A DNA stretch of 64,000 nt from Melieria omissa (lineage: Eukaryota > Arthropoda > Insecta > Diptera > Ulidiidae): contig OZ020270.1 in NCBI GenBank assembly GCA_963971225.1, positions 31,505,823 through 31,569,822 of the forward strand, written 5' to 3'. Shown one piece after another: positions 1 through 9,926 of the stretch. Both the position numbers and the translations under genes were made by a program. Within the stretch, counting starts at the first letter, position 1, and every line of letters begins with the position of its first letter. The notes under the pieces were generated by a model that did no database searches, was not told where the DNA came from, and worked only from the letters and a program-made list of their open reading frames with translations.

Positions 1-2
1 CT

Positions 3-737
3 GCCTTTGCGGCTATCGAAAGAGAATCTGCCAAAATGGGTCTGGTGGTAAATGAGGGCAAGACGAAGTATATGCTGTCTACACGCAGGGACTCGCAGCG
101 GCTAGGGTCTCACGTCGAGGCCGACAGGTATGCTTTTGAAGTTGTCAAGGAATTCGTCTACCTTGGCACCGCCATCAACAGCAGCAATGATGTCAGTCTG
201 GAGATAAAGCGAAGGATAACTCTTGCCAACAGGTGCTACTACGGTCTCGGTAGGCAATTGAGAAGTAGAGACCTCTCTCGACCGACAAAACTTTCACTCT
301 ATAGGACGCTTATCTTGCCCGTGCTCCTCTATGGCGCTGAAGCATGGACAATGACACGAAACGACATAGCGGCCCTTGGAGTGTTCGAGAGGAAGGTGCT
401 TCGCAAAATCTTCGGCCCTGTTCGGGTTGGTGACGACTATCGCATACGAACCAATAACGAGCTGTATGAGCTGTATAAGGACATGGACGTAGCGCAGCGA
501 ATTAACATCCAGCGGCTACGCTGGCTCGGTCATGTCTGCCGCATGGACGACGAAGCTCCGGCGAAAAAGGTATTCGATGCGATGGTTGGAGGTCGACGGC
601 GAAGAGGGAGGCCGTGTCTCCGGTGGAAGGACCAAGTGGAAGAGGCCCTGGTATCTCTTGGTGTGACCAACTGGAGAAGGCGCGCGCGAAGCAGAGGCGC
701 CTGGAGAGAAGTTTTGCGGCAGGCCGTAACCCGATAA
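3..737 (+). CDS. RTE-type LINE reverse transcriptase, C-terminal part (5' end outside window)
   Basis: The frame is already open at base 3, so the protein begins upstream of the window. The ATG at 36 is internal. The product is the C-terminal end of a LINE endonuclease/reverse transcriptase, which copies the element RNA at a nicked chromosomal site. Visible family marks are the thumb-region motif YLGTAIN, then LYGAEAWTM, then FERKVLRKIFGP and a basic tail with RRRRGRP and RWKDQVEEAL. This order is typical of RTE/BovB-group proteins. The stop at 735-737 is followed almost at once by a short TAAG repeat, which fits the very short 3' UTRs and simple-repeat tails of RTE elements. No frame damage is visible in this portion. 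Whether the upstream endonuclease is intact cannot be seen. Confidence 0.85.
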   Translation, partial: AFAAIERESAKMGLVVNEGKTKYMLSTRRDSQRLGSHVEADRYAFEVVKEFVYLGTAINSSNDVSLEIKRRITLANRCYYGLGRQLRSRDLSRPTKLSLYRTLILPVLLYGAEAWTMTRNDIAALGVFERKVLRKIFGPVRVGDDYRIRTNNELYELYKDMDVAQRINIQRLRWLGHVCRMDDEAPAKKVFDAMVGGRRRRGRPCLRWKDQVEEALVSLGVTNWRRRARSRGAWREVLRQAVTR

Positions 738-754
738 CGGGTTGTTATGGCCAG

Positions 755-776
755 TTAAGTAAGTAAGTAAGTAAGA
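755..776 (+). repeat. TAAG tetranucleotide tail of the RTE element
   Basis: About five tandem TAAG/AAGT units lie 18 bases after the RTE stop codon. A short simple-repeat tail in place of poly(A) is the expected 3' terminus for RTE LINEs and marks the end of that insertion. Confidence 0.7.
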
Positions 777-838
777 TATATAAGATGTACATACAGTTTA
801 TAAGTTAATTGAAAAACTAAAATCAAATCGCAAATAAC

Positions 839-2972
839 ATAGTACAACAATTTTGCGGTTTTCAAAAAACCCGCGGAGTTTCTCAACTGTTCCTTATATT
901 TTCGGAGCCGCTGAACACGAATTTTCGGGTCACCTCTAGTTTGGGTTTTACAGGGTCTTGAAGTTACAAGCTACACCCCAATTAAACAAATTAATTTAAA
1001 TGGTTGAACTTATCTTAGTCTAACAATATCGGTATCAAAAGAAAAAGAATTATGTCTCCGACTGAAATCAAATAATTTTTTTGTAATTTTCCTGGCGAAA
1101 GTATATAAAAATGTCCTTTTAAGAATGTATCCTTAATTATCCTAGAAGTTTTTCTACAAAAAAATTTGGGAAAAATATATTATAAAACCCTTGCCATGCA
1201 CCAATACATTGTGAAATTTCATGTTAATCAGTCCATTGGTTCAGCTGAAAAAAATTGTTGAAGTTTATTTCAACTCAAAAACTTAAATTATTCCAAAATT
1301 TTTCACAGTGCAAAGAATTTCAGCTCTTCACAAAACCCGCCCAGTTTCTGAACTGCTCCTTATAATTCCGGTACCGCTGATAACGAATATGTAATTTGTT
1401 TTTTTGGGTCACCTCTAGTTTGGTTTTTACAAGGCCTTGAAGTTGCCAGCAACACCCACCTTGAAAACGAATTTAAATTGTTGAACTCATCTTAGTCCAA
1501 CAATATCAGTATCAAATTAAAGAGAAACAATTATTTTGCCCAAGGCCATGTCAATGTCAATTTTACGTTATATTTTGAACTTTGAAAACGAATTGAACTC
1601 ATCTTAGTCCAACAATGGTTTTGGTTAGAATAGCTTGAGAAAAATTTGTGATCAAAAATCTAGAGTTTACATGCCATGGTTTTACTAATTCTTCATAATC
1701 TTTTGATTTGTGGTTGCCCAAGAAATTCTCTTTACCATCTTTGAAACACAGTCATGCTCTTCTCTCCTTCTCGCTTAGTTTTCTCTCAAATACGGTGTCT
1801 TTAAGTAAAGCGCGTATATTTGGACCAATTAAAACACCTACAGATGTACATAAACACAAAATATGTTATTGTTACAAATTGAGATATCTAAATATAAGAC
1901 GAAAGTTTTAATCAAAATACGATAAACTATTTACTTAATTTGTGTTTACCTTCTTTAATCTTCGCATCACTAATCCAATGGAAATTTCTTCTTATGTACT
2001 GAAAACCTTCACCAGCTTAGCCCGAAGCCTTAATTAAATTTTTCACGGCACCAAGCTCGAGATGAAGAGAGAGGAGAATTATTCTGTTTTTCGCAACCAG
2101 AGCTTCAGCAATAACATTTTCTATTCAACGCTTGCTAGGATTTTGATCACAAATTTTTCTCAAGCTATTCTAACCAAAACCATTGTTGGACTAAGATGAG
2201 TTCAATTCGTTTTCAAAGTTCAAAATATAACGTAAAATTGACATTGACATGGCCTTGGGCAAAAGAATTGATTCTCTTTAATTTGATACTGATATTGTTG
2301 GACTAAGATGAGTTCAACAATTTAAATTCGTTTTCAAGGTGGGTGTTGCTGGCAACTTCAAGGCCTTGTAAAAACCAAACTAGAGGTGACCCAAAAAAAC
2401 AAATTACATATTCGTGATCAGCGGTACCGGAATTATAAGGAGCAGTTCAGAAACTGGGCGGGTTTTGTGAAGAGCTGAAATTCTTTGCACTGTGAAAAAT
2501 TTTGGAATAATTTAAGTTTTTGAGTTGAAATAAACTTCAACAATTTTTTTCAGCTGAACCAATGGACTGATTAACATGAAATTTCACAATGTATTGGTGC
2601 ATGGTAAGGGTTTTATAATATATTTTTTCCAAATTTTTTTGTAGAAAAACTTCTAGGATAATTAAGGATACATTCTTAAAAGGACATTTTTATATCCTTT
2701 CGCCAGGAAAATTACAAAAAAATTATTTGATTTCAGTCGGAGACATAATTCTCTTTCTTTTGATACCAATATTGTTAGACTAAGATAAGTTCAACCATTT
2801 AAATTAATTTGTTTAATTGGGGTGTAGCTTGTAACTTCAAGACCCTGTAAAACCCAAACTAGAGGTGACCCGAAAAAAATAATTACATATTCGTGTTCAG
2901 CGACTCCGAAAATATAAGGAACAGTTGAGAAAGTCCGCGGGTTTTTTTTACTGTTGTACTGTGTAATCAACA
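839..2972. mobile_element. Foldback-type element with arms of about 830 bp
   Basis: The left arm (about 839-1662) is the near-exact reverse complement of the right arm (about 2136-2972), with a spacer of about 470 bp. Matching landmarks include CCCGCGG near the outer ends and CCACCTTG or GGGTGTTGC deeper in the arms. Each arm is itself built from direct repeats: the stretch starting near 862 recurs from about 1325, with shared landmarks TCACCTCTAGTTTGG and AACACCC-like ends. Long inverted arms made of internal repeats are characteristic of Foldback elements. No transposase is encoded. The spacer has only short chance frames. Flanking target duplications were not resolved. Confidence 0.75.
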
Positions 2973-2976
2973 TATA

Positions 2977-3536
2977 ACACCGTGCGACAACAAATTTTAC
3001 ACACGAAAAAATCGGTATACTCGCAAAACTAGGGGCAAACGTAGTAAAACTGCGTTTTCAGTTTTTCTCTCTGACGTCAGAATTTTTTTTAAAAGGACTT
3101 TGAAATTTGAAGGACATGTTTATTTCAAAAATTATTTAAAAAACAGAACGCATTGTAGAATAACAATATGGGTATCAAATGAAAGAAAAAAATCCTTAGA
3201 ATCTTAAAAAAATAATTTTTTTGTTGTAAAAGGATGAAGAGGTATTGAAAATGTCCTTTTAAAACTTTATTCTTGAATATCCTTGAAAATTTCCCAAATT
3301 TTTTTTGGAAAACAATATATCTTAAGGACTAATATGTACACTACCACATCCTCGAATTTCGTTCTTCTAACTTTAATAGTTAAGGATATAAAAAATTTTA
3401 TATTTCTCATTATAAAACAAAGATATATTGCACCGTACGACAAAAATAAAATATTTAATTAACTCATGTATAAATCGTTATGCTGCTAATACTGGAGGTT
3501 AAATACACTAATTCTGCAACTTCAAAATTGCGTTCC
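2977..3536 (-). mobile_element. Truncated copy of the ACACCGTGCGACAA-ended palindromic element
   Basis: The sequence starts with ACACCGTGCGACAA and matches 58835 back to about 58265 in reverse complement over roughly 560 bp. It includes the internal GCACCGTACGACAA site near 3430. The complete copy near the end of the window is 842 bp, so about a third is missing here. It stops where the Gypsy-A LTR begins. It has no coding capacity. Confidence 0.75.
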
Positions 3537-3616
3537 AATTGGAGCAAAGTTGTTTTATTTTCAAATTGCACAATCCAGTGATACGTAACAGCCCACTAGA
3601 ACTAGTATTCGTAACA
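3537..3616 (+). repeat. 3' end of a Gypsy-A 5' LTR
   Basis: The sequence ends in the terminal motif CGTAACA and resembles the 3' end of the Gypsy LTR at 62406-62859. Shared landmarks are TTTTATTTTCAAATT, CACAATCCAG, AGCCCACTAGA and TAGTATTCGTAACA. The 5' part of the LTR is missing. It directly precedes a primer-binding-site-like sequence and gag, so it is the downstream end of a 5' LTR. Confidence 0.7.
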
Positions 3617-3618
3617 TT

Positions 3619-3636
3619 TGGTGTCAGAAGTGGGAT
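3619..3636 (+). promoter_or_regulatory. Putative tRNA primer-binding site of Gypsy-A
   Basis: TGGTGTCAGAAGTGGG lies two bases after the LTR end. It begins with TGG, the complement of the CCA tail of a tRNA, as expected for an LTR-retrotransposon primer-binding site. The priming tRNA was not identified. Confidence 0.6.
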
Positions 3637-3680
3637 TGTGGATAATTGAAAATAAACGAAAAATAAATAAAAGCACGGAC

Positions 3681-5129
3681 ATGGTTAAACTCGAGCTGCT
3701 GAAGGTGGACCAGCTGAAGAAGGAGCTGGCTGCCTGGATTTTGCCGACTGCTGGCGGTAAGGTGGAGTTGCAGCTGCGCTTGCGAGAGGCGTGTGAATCA
3801 CGAGGCATCGATTGGGCTGCACACGAGTTCGGAACGCAGGAACAAGAGGCGTCGGCCAAAGTGGAGGAATCGCCTGCGGGTGCTGCGTCGATGCAAAGTA
3901 CGGCTGCAGCGGCTGCGCCACCACAAGCAATGGACATGAGCCAGCTTATGATTGCAATGAGAGGCATGTTTCAGGAAACTTCTGCGAAAATTAAGAATGT
4001 CAGTCGTGAAAATCGCGAAATGTCGGCGCAAATGGCAACGAAAATGGAAACTGCGAATCAAGAAATGGCAGTGAAACTGGAAACTACGAATCAGGAAATT
4101 TCAGCAAAAATCGAAACTACGAACCGAGAAGTAGCGGAGCGAATGGAAACCAAGCTTCAGGAAAATTCTGCGCGCTTGGAGCAGAAAGTGGAACAGATTT
4201 CGAACAGGATTAATTTGAAAGTTGAGCACCTGGAGACGCGAGTAGAACATTTAGACAGACGAGTTGACAGTCTGGAGGTTTCGGTAAACAGAAAAATCGA
4301 CGAGCGGCTTAGAGAGGTACAGCCACGAGAATGTTTGCCGCTGGTTCCGGAAAGTTTCGCCACCCGAACAGAAGTGCCTACTTATGATGGTGCTACGCCG
4401 TTCGATACATTCAAACTGCAATTCGACTTAGCTGCTTTGGAAAATCAGTGGACCGATGTAACGAAAGGTCGGAGATTGGCACTAGCGCTGAAAGGTCCTT
4501 TGGCTGAGGTAATGAAATCAGTTCCGGAATGTTCGAGAAGTGATTATGAGGCCGTCATGAGAGCGTTGGCAGCGAAGTACAGCAACGAGCACAACCATAC
4601 GCTATACTACTGTGAGCTGAAGAACCGCAGGCAAAGAGCCAGCGAGGCGCTGCAGACATATGCAGCAGACATTGAACGGCTCGTACAGTTGTGCTACCCA
4701 AAATTCGGCGCTGATGATCTCGAGAGGATGAAGATTGAGTCTTTCATTTAAGGTCTTCATGATCCGGAGACACGTCGCAGTGCGTTGATGATGGGCAAGC
4801 CGACATTCAAGGAAACGCTGACCAGCGCGATGACATATGAGGCGACATGGATTGGGGGCAGTCGGTATGCACCTGTAAGGATACGCCAAATCCAGCCGGA
4901 CAGCGACATTTCGATTCAGGCCATAAGCTCTAAGACACCGGGCAGGCCACGGGTTGTCTCCTCTAAAGTTGTTTGCTGGACATGTGGCAAGCAGGGTCAC
5001 ACATCACGAGACTGTCGCCAACGAAAGAGGCGTTCCCGTTCTCGATCGCAATCGCCTGAAGCGAGGGATACTGACGATCGAGGCTCAGCTAACAAGCGCA
5101 GGACTGAGGACGAGGAGTCGTTAAACTAA
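3681..5129 (+). pseudogene. gag: Gypsy-A gag with one premature stop
   Basis: This frame encodes the structural polyprotein of a Gypsy-group retrotransposon, which packages element RNA in virus-like particles in the cytoplasm. The ATG at 3681 follows the primer-binding site. The N terminus (VDQLKKELAAWILP) looks SAP-like. A long charged heptad region follows at residues 95-210, with repeated METTNQE-type units that predict a coiled coil. A capsid-like region comes next. The C terminus has a CCHC zinc knuckle (CWTCGKQGHTSRDC) and an Arg/Ser-rich tail. A TAA at 4749-4751 interrupts an otherwise continuous frame. The related gag at 47-48 kb has a sense codon there, so this copy is dead or yields a truncated capsid. 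Protease and polymerase do not follow; a BEL element begins about 50 bp downstream. Confidence 0.85.
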
Positions 5130-5183
5130 AACGGGTCAGCCCAAAGGGGCGTGCTGAAGGCACGGTCACTCCTACAGCACTAT

Positions 5184-5462
5184 TGTTGCGGCGAAATCGT
5201 ATGTTGCGGCGAAATAGTATGCTGCGGCGAAATTTTACATTGATGTCTGCAACCCTGTTCAAGCTGAATGTATTCCGTTAAATCACGCGCATTTTCATAT
5301 TTGTAGTTGAAGTCGACTGCTGACGCTCGAAAGGAGCATATCAATTTGAAAACACAACGAACAAAAACAAAGTCAAAGAAAGTGAAATAAAGCCTAATAT
5401 ATTTTTCATTTAAATTGCCGTCTTATCATTTTGCCGTCTACATCATTTTGCCGTCTACAACA
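5184..5462 (+). repeat. Putative BEL-A 5' LTR
   Basis: The segment begins TGTTGCGG and ends CTACAACA, giving TGTTG/CAACA inverted termini as in LTRs. An AATAAA-type signal (GTGAAATAAAG) lies in its 3' half. Near the left end there is a three-fold repeat of TGTTGCGGCGAAAT-like units, and near the right end a three-fold TTTTGCCGTCTA-like unit. No second LTR copy survives to confirm it, because BEL-A is cut off at 12663. The boundaries are therefore inferred. Confidence 0.4.
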
Positions 5463-5799
5463 TCGTTTTTCAAATTGCTCTCGATCGTGCGCACAGCTAA
5501 AGCCATTGTTGGGCATACGTAGAATTTCACACCGCCGCCGAATTGTGTGAAGACTTCTAAAATTGCCAGTGGAACGCCGTCATCGCCTCCTACAAGGGAA
5601 AGTTCCAGAAAATCATTTACAGAAATACCGCGGGTGCTCCGCACTGCATGTGTACAATATTGCGGGTGCTCCGCGCTGCATGTGTATAAACACATACATA
5701 CATACAGACATATAGTCGAAGGTTAACGGCAAGTATTTCCCGTTATTCGCCAACGGTCTATGCCTACTGAGATGCAAAATTGGTGTAAGTGAAATCCGA
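5463..5799 (+). other. BEL-A leader region
   Basis: This stretch separates the putative LTR from the gag start codon. It contains two copies of a GGGTGCTCCGC...CTGCATGTGTA unit near 5632 and 5665. No frame of interest is present on either strand. Confidence 0.4.
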
Positions 5800-6126
5800 A
5801 TGTTCACAAGACAAAAAGCAAGGCAGCCAATTGCGCTTGCAGAGTCAAGCAAGTGTAGTTCAGATTCGGACATGGTAGACGCAGTTGAAGATATGAGCAG
5901 AATCGAAGTAGAGGGTGCTTCAGCACAAACGCAAACCAACGCAACCAACGATCAGCTAGCTGCATTGGTTGCAAGCATCGCTTCTCTAAGGGATAGTGTG
6001 AACGAGTTGCGCAACGACGCTGGTCGCAGTCAGAAGGAAATGCAGCAACTTCGACAAAAGATAGATGCCGGTACTACCGTTCCTGTTCAAATAAGTACAT
6101 CACCGCCTGTCGATGTCCAGCCGTCG
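5800..6126 (+). pseudogene. gag: BEL-A gag, N-terminal segment
   Basis: The frame opens at ATG 5800 and encodes the N terminus of a BEL/Pao gag. Residues about 48-85 (LAALVASIASLRDSVNELRN onward) form a predicted coiled coil. The segment ends at 6126, inside the target duplication CGTCG of a Transib-like insertion. Gag resumes at 7743 on the far side of that insertion. The 36 codons that continue past 6126 belong to the inserted element rather than gag. Confidence 0.75.
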
Positions 6127-7737
6127 CACAGTGGGGTAATTGATGCCGAAAGTGCCGATTAATTCCCCCAGGCTAGTTAGATATGAAATAACTACTAAGT
6201 TTAGTTAATTGAACATTATAAAGTAAAAAACAAATGTTTTTGGGTATACTTTAGTGGACATTTTTTTAAGAAACGGTAAAAAACTAACATAGTAAAAAAA
6301 AAAATTTGAAAAATGAAATTTAAGTTGAACAGTTTAATTAAAACATTTCATCGCCGTCCCTTGCAGCCAATTTAGTTTCATCATTAAAATCATTATCATC
6401 ATCATCATAATCTTCATCAGCATCATAATCATCACCGTCACCATTATCATCATTCGTCATTTGTCAACTCCATAGCATCTTTGGGCATATACTGCACTTT
6501 TTTTTTGGCAATTTTCTTATTTCGTCATTGACTCTTTCTTTTTCGTTTTTAGAAACTGCTGCAGATTCCTTGACGAATTCAATTTTTAACGGCCTACAAA
6601 ATCGTGTAGATGCGGGTCGCGGGTTTTGCCATATAATTTTGTTTCCACAAAACATTCGAAGTGGAACAATTTTGAAAACACGCAATAACCACATTTTCAG
6701 TTTTGGCTTAATTCTGGAGTTCAAGTTAATTTCTGAGCTTTCCTGTATTCATAGACCTATAGTAGAATTTTATGGCGAATATTTTCGTGATACATTTTGT
6801 CCTTAAAAAGTTCTGTTTTACAGGACATTTTTGACATTTTAGAAAAAAAGGGTCAAATTGACCCATAAAAATAGGAGCTACAGGGTTAAAATGCTCCACA
6901 AAAATGTTCCTCGTAGTGTTTTACACCAAATTGCTGAACACATCATATACCTAAAATGTGTTGTTACATGGTTTTCGTATGCCGAATCACCATAAGAATG
7001 CGCGAAAAGGGGAAAACTTTGACCCCCCCTAAAAAAAAATTCAGACGTAAACTTTCAAAACGCCGATACACGTATATTTTTTTTTGGCCCCCTCTACCAG
7101 AATCCGTTGTCAGAACCTTGTTATTTTGAAAAAAAATTGATTTTGTTGTGCAGTGTTATCAATTTCGCTTGCACAATGCATGCATGAGGCCCTTGGGTGC
7201 GCACACAAAAATCGAAATGCTGGAAAAGTGCGCAACATCGCGCAACTTTTTTTTTCATAAAATGTTACTGAAATATCTAAGCTATATGCTAAGGAAAACA
7301 GTTCTACCCGACCTCACAAGACTCACAACTATATGTCTATGAAAAGGTAAAAAATTAGACAATTATTATGCTTTTAAACAAAAAATTAAATGAAATACTT
7401 ATAAACATTTTTTAGCAAAACCAAATACACATTGCATTGCTGAAATACCTGAAAATGAAGGTTGCATCATTAATTTTTCAATAGTTTTTCAAATTCACAC
7501 AAAGAAATCGTTTTTAAGTGACGACGAAAACACGTTTATCGCTGTGAGCACAAAAACTGAAAATAAATGTCAACTTTCAGAGTGCTTTGCGGGAAAACGG
7601 TAAACTATTTTGCAACAACTCTTTCACATAGTGATACAGAATTTTATCCCCTTTAACCCGGTACCAAAAACATAGTTGTATCTTGATTTTTCATTTTTGA
7701 ATTAATCGGCACTTTACTTATATATTACCCCACTGTG
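6127..7737. mobile_element. Transib-like DNA element (1611 bp) inserted in BEL-A gag
   Basis: The termini are inverted repeats starting CACAGTGGGGTAAT. They match over about 40 bases with small gaps, and the inner part GTGCCGATTAATTC is identical. The 5-bp sequence CGTCG flanks both ends (6122-6126 and 7738-7742). Transib transposons are known for CACWATGG-like termini and GC-rich 5-bp target duplications of CGNCG type, so the assignment is good. Inside are an acidic GAT/GAC-rich stretch at 6365-6460 (minus strand) and only short frames. No transposase was recognised, so this is probably a non-autonomous or heavily decayed copy. Confidence 0.75.
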
Positions 7738-7742
7738 CGTCG

Positions 7743-8572
7743 CTGCCGGCGCTGACGTCTTCTAATACAGTATTGTTTACCAGCCAGCATTTGATGGCAA
7801 TCCGGAAGATTGGCCATTGTTTGTAGCCAGTTATGAGAGCACAACATTTGAGTTTAACTACAACAACAACCAAATCTCATGCGATTGCAAAGGGCCCTGC
7901 AGGGTAATGCCAAGCGTGCAGTCTCATCTTTACTTATTTACCCGGATGATGTGCCGAAGGTTTTGCAAGAGTTGGAGTTTAATTATGGCCGTCCCGATTT
8001 GCTGATTCGATCGCAGTTGCAAAAGGTGCAGCAGTTTCCAGTCATGCATGATAGTCGTCTGGAGCAAATTTTGGACTTCGCTAACCGGGTACGAAACATC
8101 GTCGCCTTCTTTAAATCGGCCAAGTGCGCCCACCATCTTATGAATCCGATGCTACTGGAGCAGTTGGTTTCCAAGTTGCCAGCATCGAAGAAGTACGAGT
8201 GGAGCAAGCATGCGGCTAGTGTTGTACCGTTTCCGACAGTGGAATCGTTTTGCGACTGGATCAGTGATCTGGCCAAGGTGGTCTCGATAATGCCTGGAGT
8301 TGCCGAGTTGTCGTTGCGGGCTAGTCAACCAACGCAGCCGCAGCAGCGCCAATGTGCAGCACATTATAATGCCAATCGCCCAACAGCGCCACAGGGAACT
8401 ACCACACGTCGAGTCCTTCATAACAACGAAATGTCGTCTAATAGTCAACCACCAGTGTGTGTGTTGTGCAACCAGAATCACATGTTGCACGACTGCGCTC
8501 AGTTTAAGTCACACAATACTGCCGACAAATGGGCTGTGGTCAAACAGCATCGGCTTTGTTTTGGGTGCCTAC
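7743..8572 (+). pseudogene. gag: BEL-A gag, central segment with two frame breaks
   Basis: This continues gag after the Transib-like insertion. The order of motifs is a capsid start (FDGNPEDWPLFVASYE), then MRLQRALQG, the PDDVPKVLQELEFNYGRPDLL block, and a CCHC zinc knuckle (CVLCNQNHMLHDC). The first break lies between 7743 and about 7790 and the second near 7875, because the motifs lie in three frames. The segment ends in LCFGCL, the first half of a second zinc knuckle, which is cut by an insertion with an 8-bp duplication GTGCCTAC (8565-8572). Confidence 0.8.
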
Positions 8573-9918
8573 CAATGATAACATGATGCGAAACTGAGAG
8601 GATTGACGAAATTTTGTCGTTTTTTTTGGTCACACGAACACAATCCGTGTGAGCTGAAAAGAAAATCGTCAACCCTGCCAGCTTTCTCTCTTTGTGGAAC
8701 AATTCGTATTGTAGCAAGCAGCTGACTTGCAAATTTGTTCCTAACGCGGGGTTGCAATTTTTATGTACTTGTAAAAAAGTATGTTCGGAGTCTTATTGTA
8801 CGAAGCAGTGTAAAATAAGGAAAAAATATATGAAATGATCAAAATTATTTAATTTAAATGAAAATGTTAGGGAAAAGTTGTAATATGCAGAGATATAAAG
8901 ATGTAAAAAAGAAATCCTTATTTCTTTGTGCATATGTAAGAACTAATAATAACTAATTTGCATTTTCCGAACCACCACTGAGGCAATACGGCGCGTTACC
9001 CATTTTTTTTTAACGATTTTGTAACATTTTAACAATTTTTTTAACAATGATTTCAGAGAGGAACAAATAAAAAAAATGTATTTAATGCGTTTGTTTCCCA
9101 ATTCGCAAAAAACACGGACTAAACGGACCACAAAAACCAGAAGTAGCTGAAACTTATAAATGTCGGACAGTAAACAATTTATGTTTATAAGTATAGTCTG
9201 CTACTTCGCGATTATAAAATCGTATCAGAAAACATATGTATATATATGCATATATCTATATTATATTATAATTGCGACAGCCATATTTTGCTATCCCTTT
9301 TTATACGGGTGCGCATATCATATATACATATATTATATATACATATACATATATATATAACATATATATATGTATATATAACATATATATATGTATATAT
9401 AATATCATATCATATATACATATATTATATATACATATACATATATATATAACATATATATATGTATATATAATATGCGCACCCGTATAAAAGGGATAGC
9501 AAAATATGGCTGTCGCAATTATCGCAAAAACTCCTCTGGAGCTTTCATCAAATTCACATTTCATTCAAATTTCACGAATAAAATTCAATAAAAGCTGAAT
9601 AAAAAATGTGTTAAACACGTATTAAAATACTTTTGACTGGTTTTCGGGAAATATTGTAATTTTTTAATCATTTTTCTTCCAAAAGATTACAAAGTTACAA
9701 AGAAATAACAATTGATTTTTCGATGCTTAAAAAATTGAAAGTAAACGCAACCCTCGCCATGGCCCTTGTATGGGAAATCAACAGTACGTTCCTGTGCAAC
9801 CCCCGGGTCTGATGTTTGGCAAAATCAACCTTAAGGTCTGATGTTATCGGTGTATTAGTGCGGATTTTGAGTATGTATTGTGGTCGAGCGCTCTCAGTTT
9901 CGCATCATGTTATCATTG
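8573..9918. mobile_element. Non-autonomous DNA element with perfect 28-bp inverted ends and 8-bp target duplication
   Basis: 8573-8600 is the exact reverse complement of 9891-9918, starting CAATGATAACATGATGCG. GTGCCTAC flanks both sides (8565-8572 and 9919-9926). An 8-bp duplication points to the hAT or P superfamily; the terminal bases alone do not decide between them. No transposase frame is present in its 1346 bp. It carries an AT-rich hairpin element at 9268-9522. The insertion falls inside the second zinc knuckle of BEL-A gag. Confidence 0.8.
9268..9522. repeat. AT-rich palindromic mini-element nested in the 8573-9918 element
   Basis: Both ends carry ATAATTGCGACAGCC, and the inverted match continues for about 50 bp (TATTTTGCTATCCC, then ACGGGTGCGCATAT). 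The centre is a TA/CA dinucleotide-rich block in which a unit of about 77 bp occurs twice (from about 9316 and about 9406). The whole could fold into one long hairpin. It has no coding content. The target duplication is ambiguous because the ends are AT-rich. Confidence 0.75.
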
Positions 9919-9926
9919 GTGCCTAC

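Noticed and set aside
1708..1911. 67-codon frame in the foldback spacer
   Set aside because: Low-complexity, no motif, no supporting context.
3602..4061. Minus-strand frames antisense to Gypsy-A gag
   Set aside because: They are shadows of the coding strand, with no domain of their own.
6464..6724. 86-codon minus-strand frame in the Transib-like element, faintly like a piggyBac segment
   Set aside because: Similarity is too weak and no further transposase motif follows; left unnamed.
9160..9564. Tyr/Ile-rich frames across the AT microsatellite
   Set aside because: They are translations of TA/CA repeats and not a protein.
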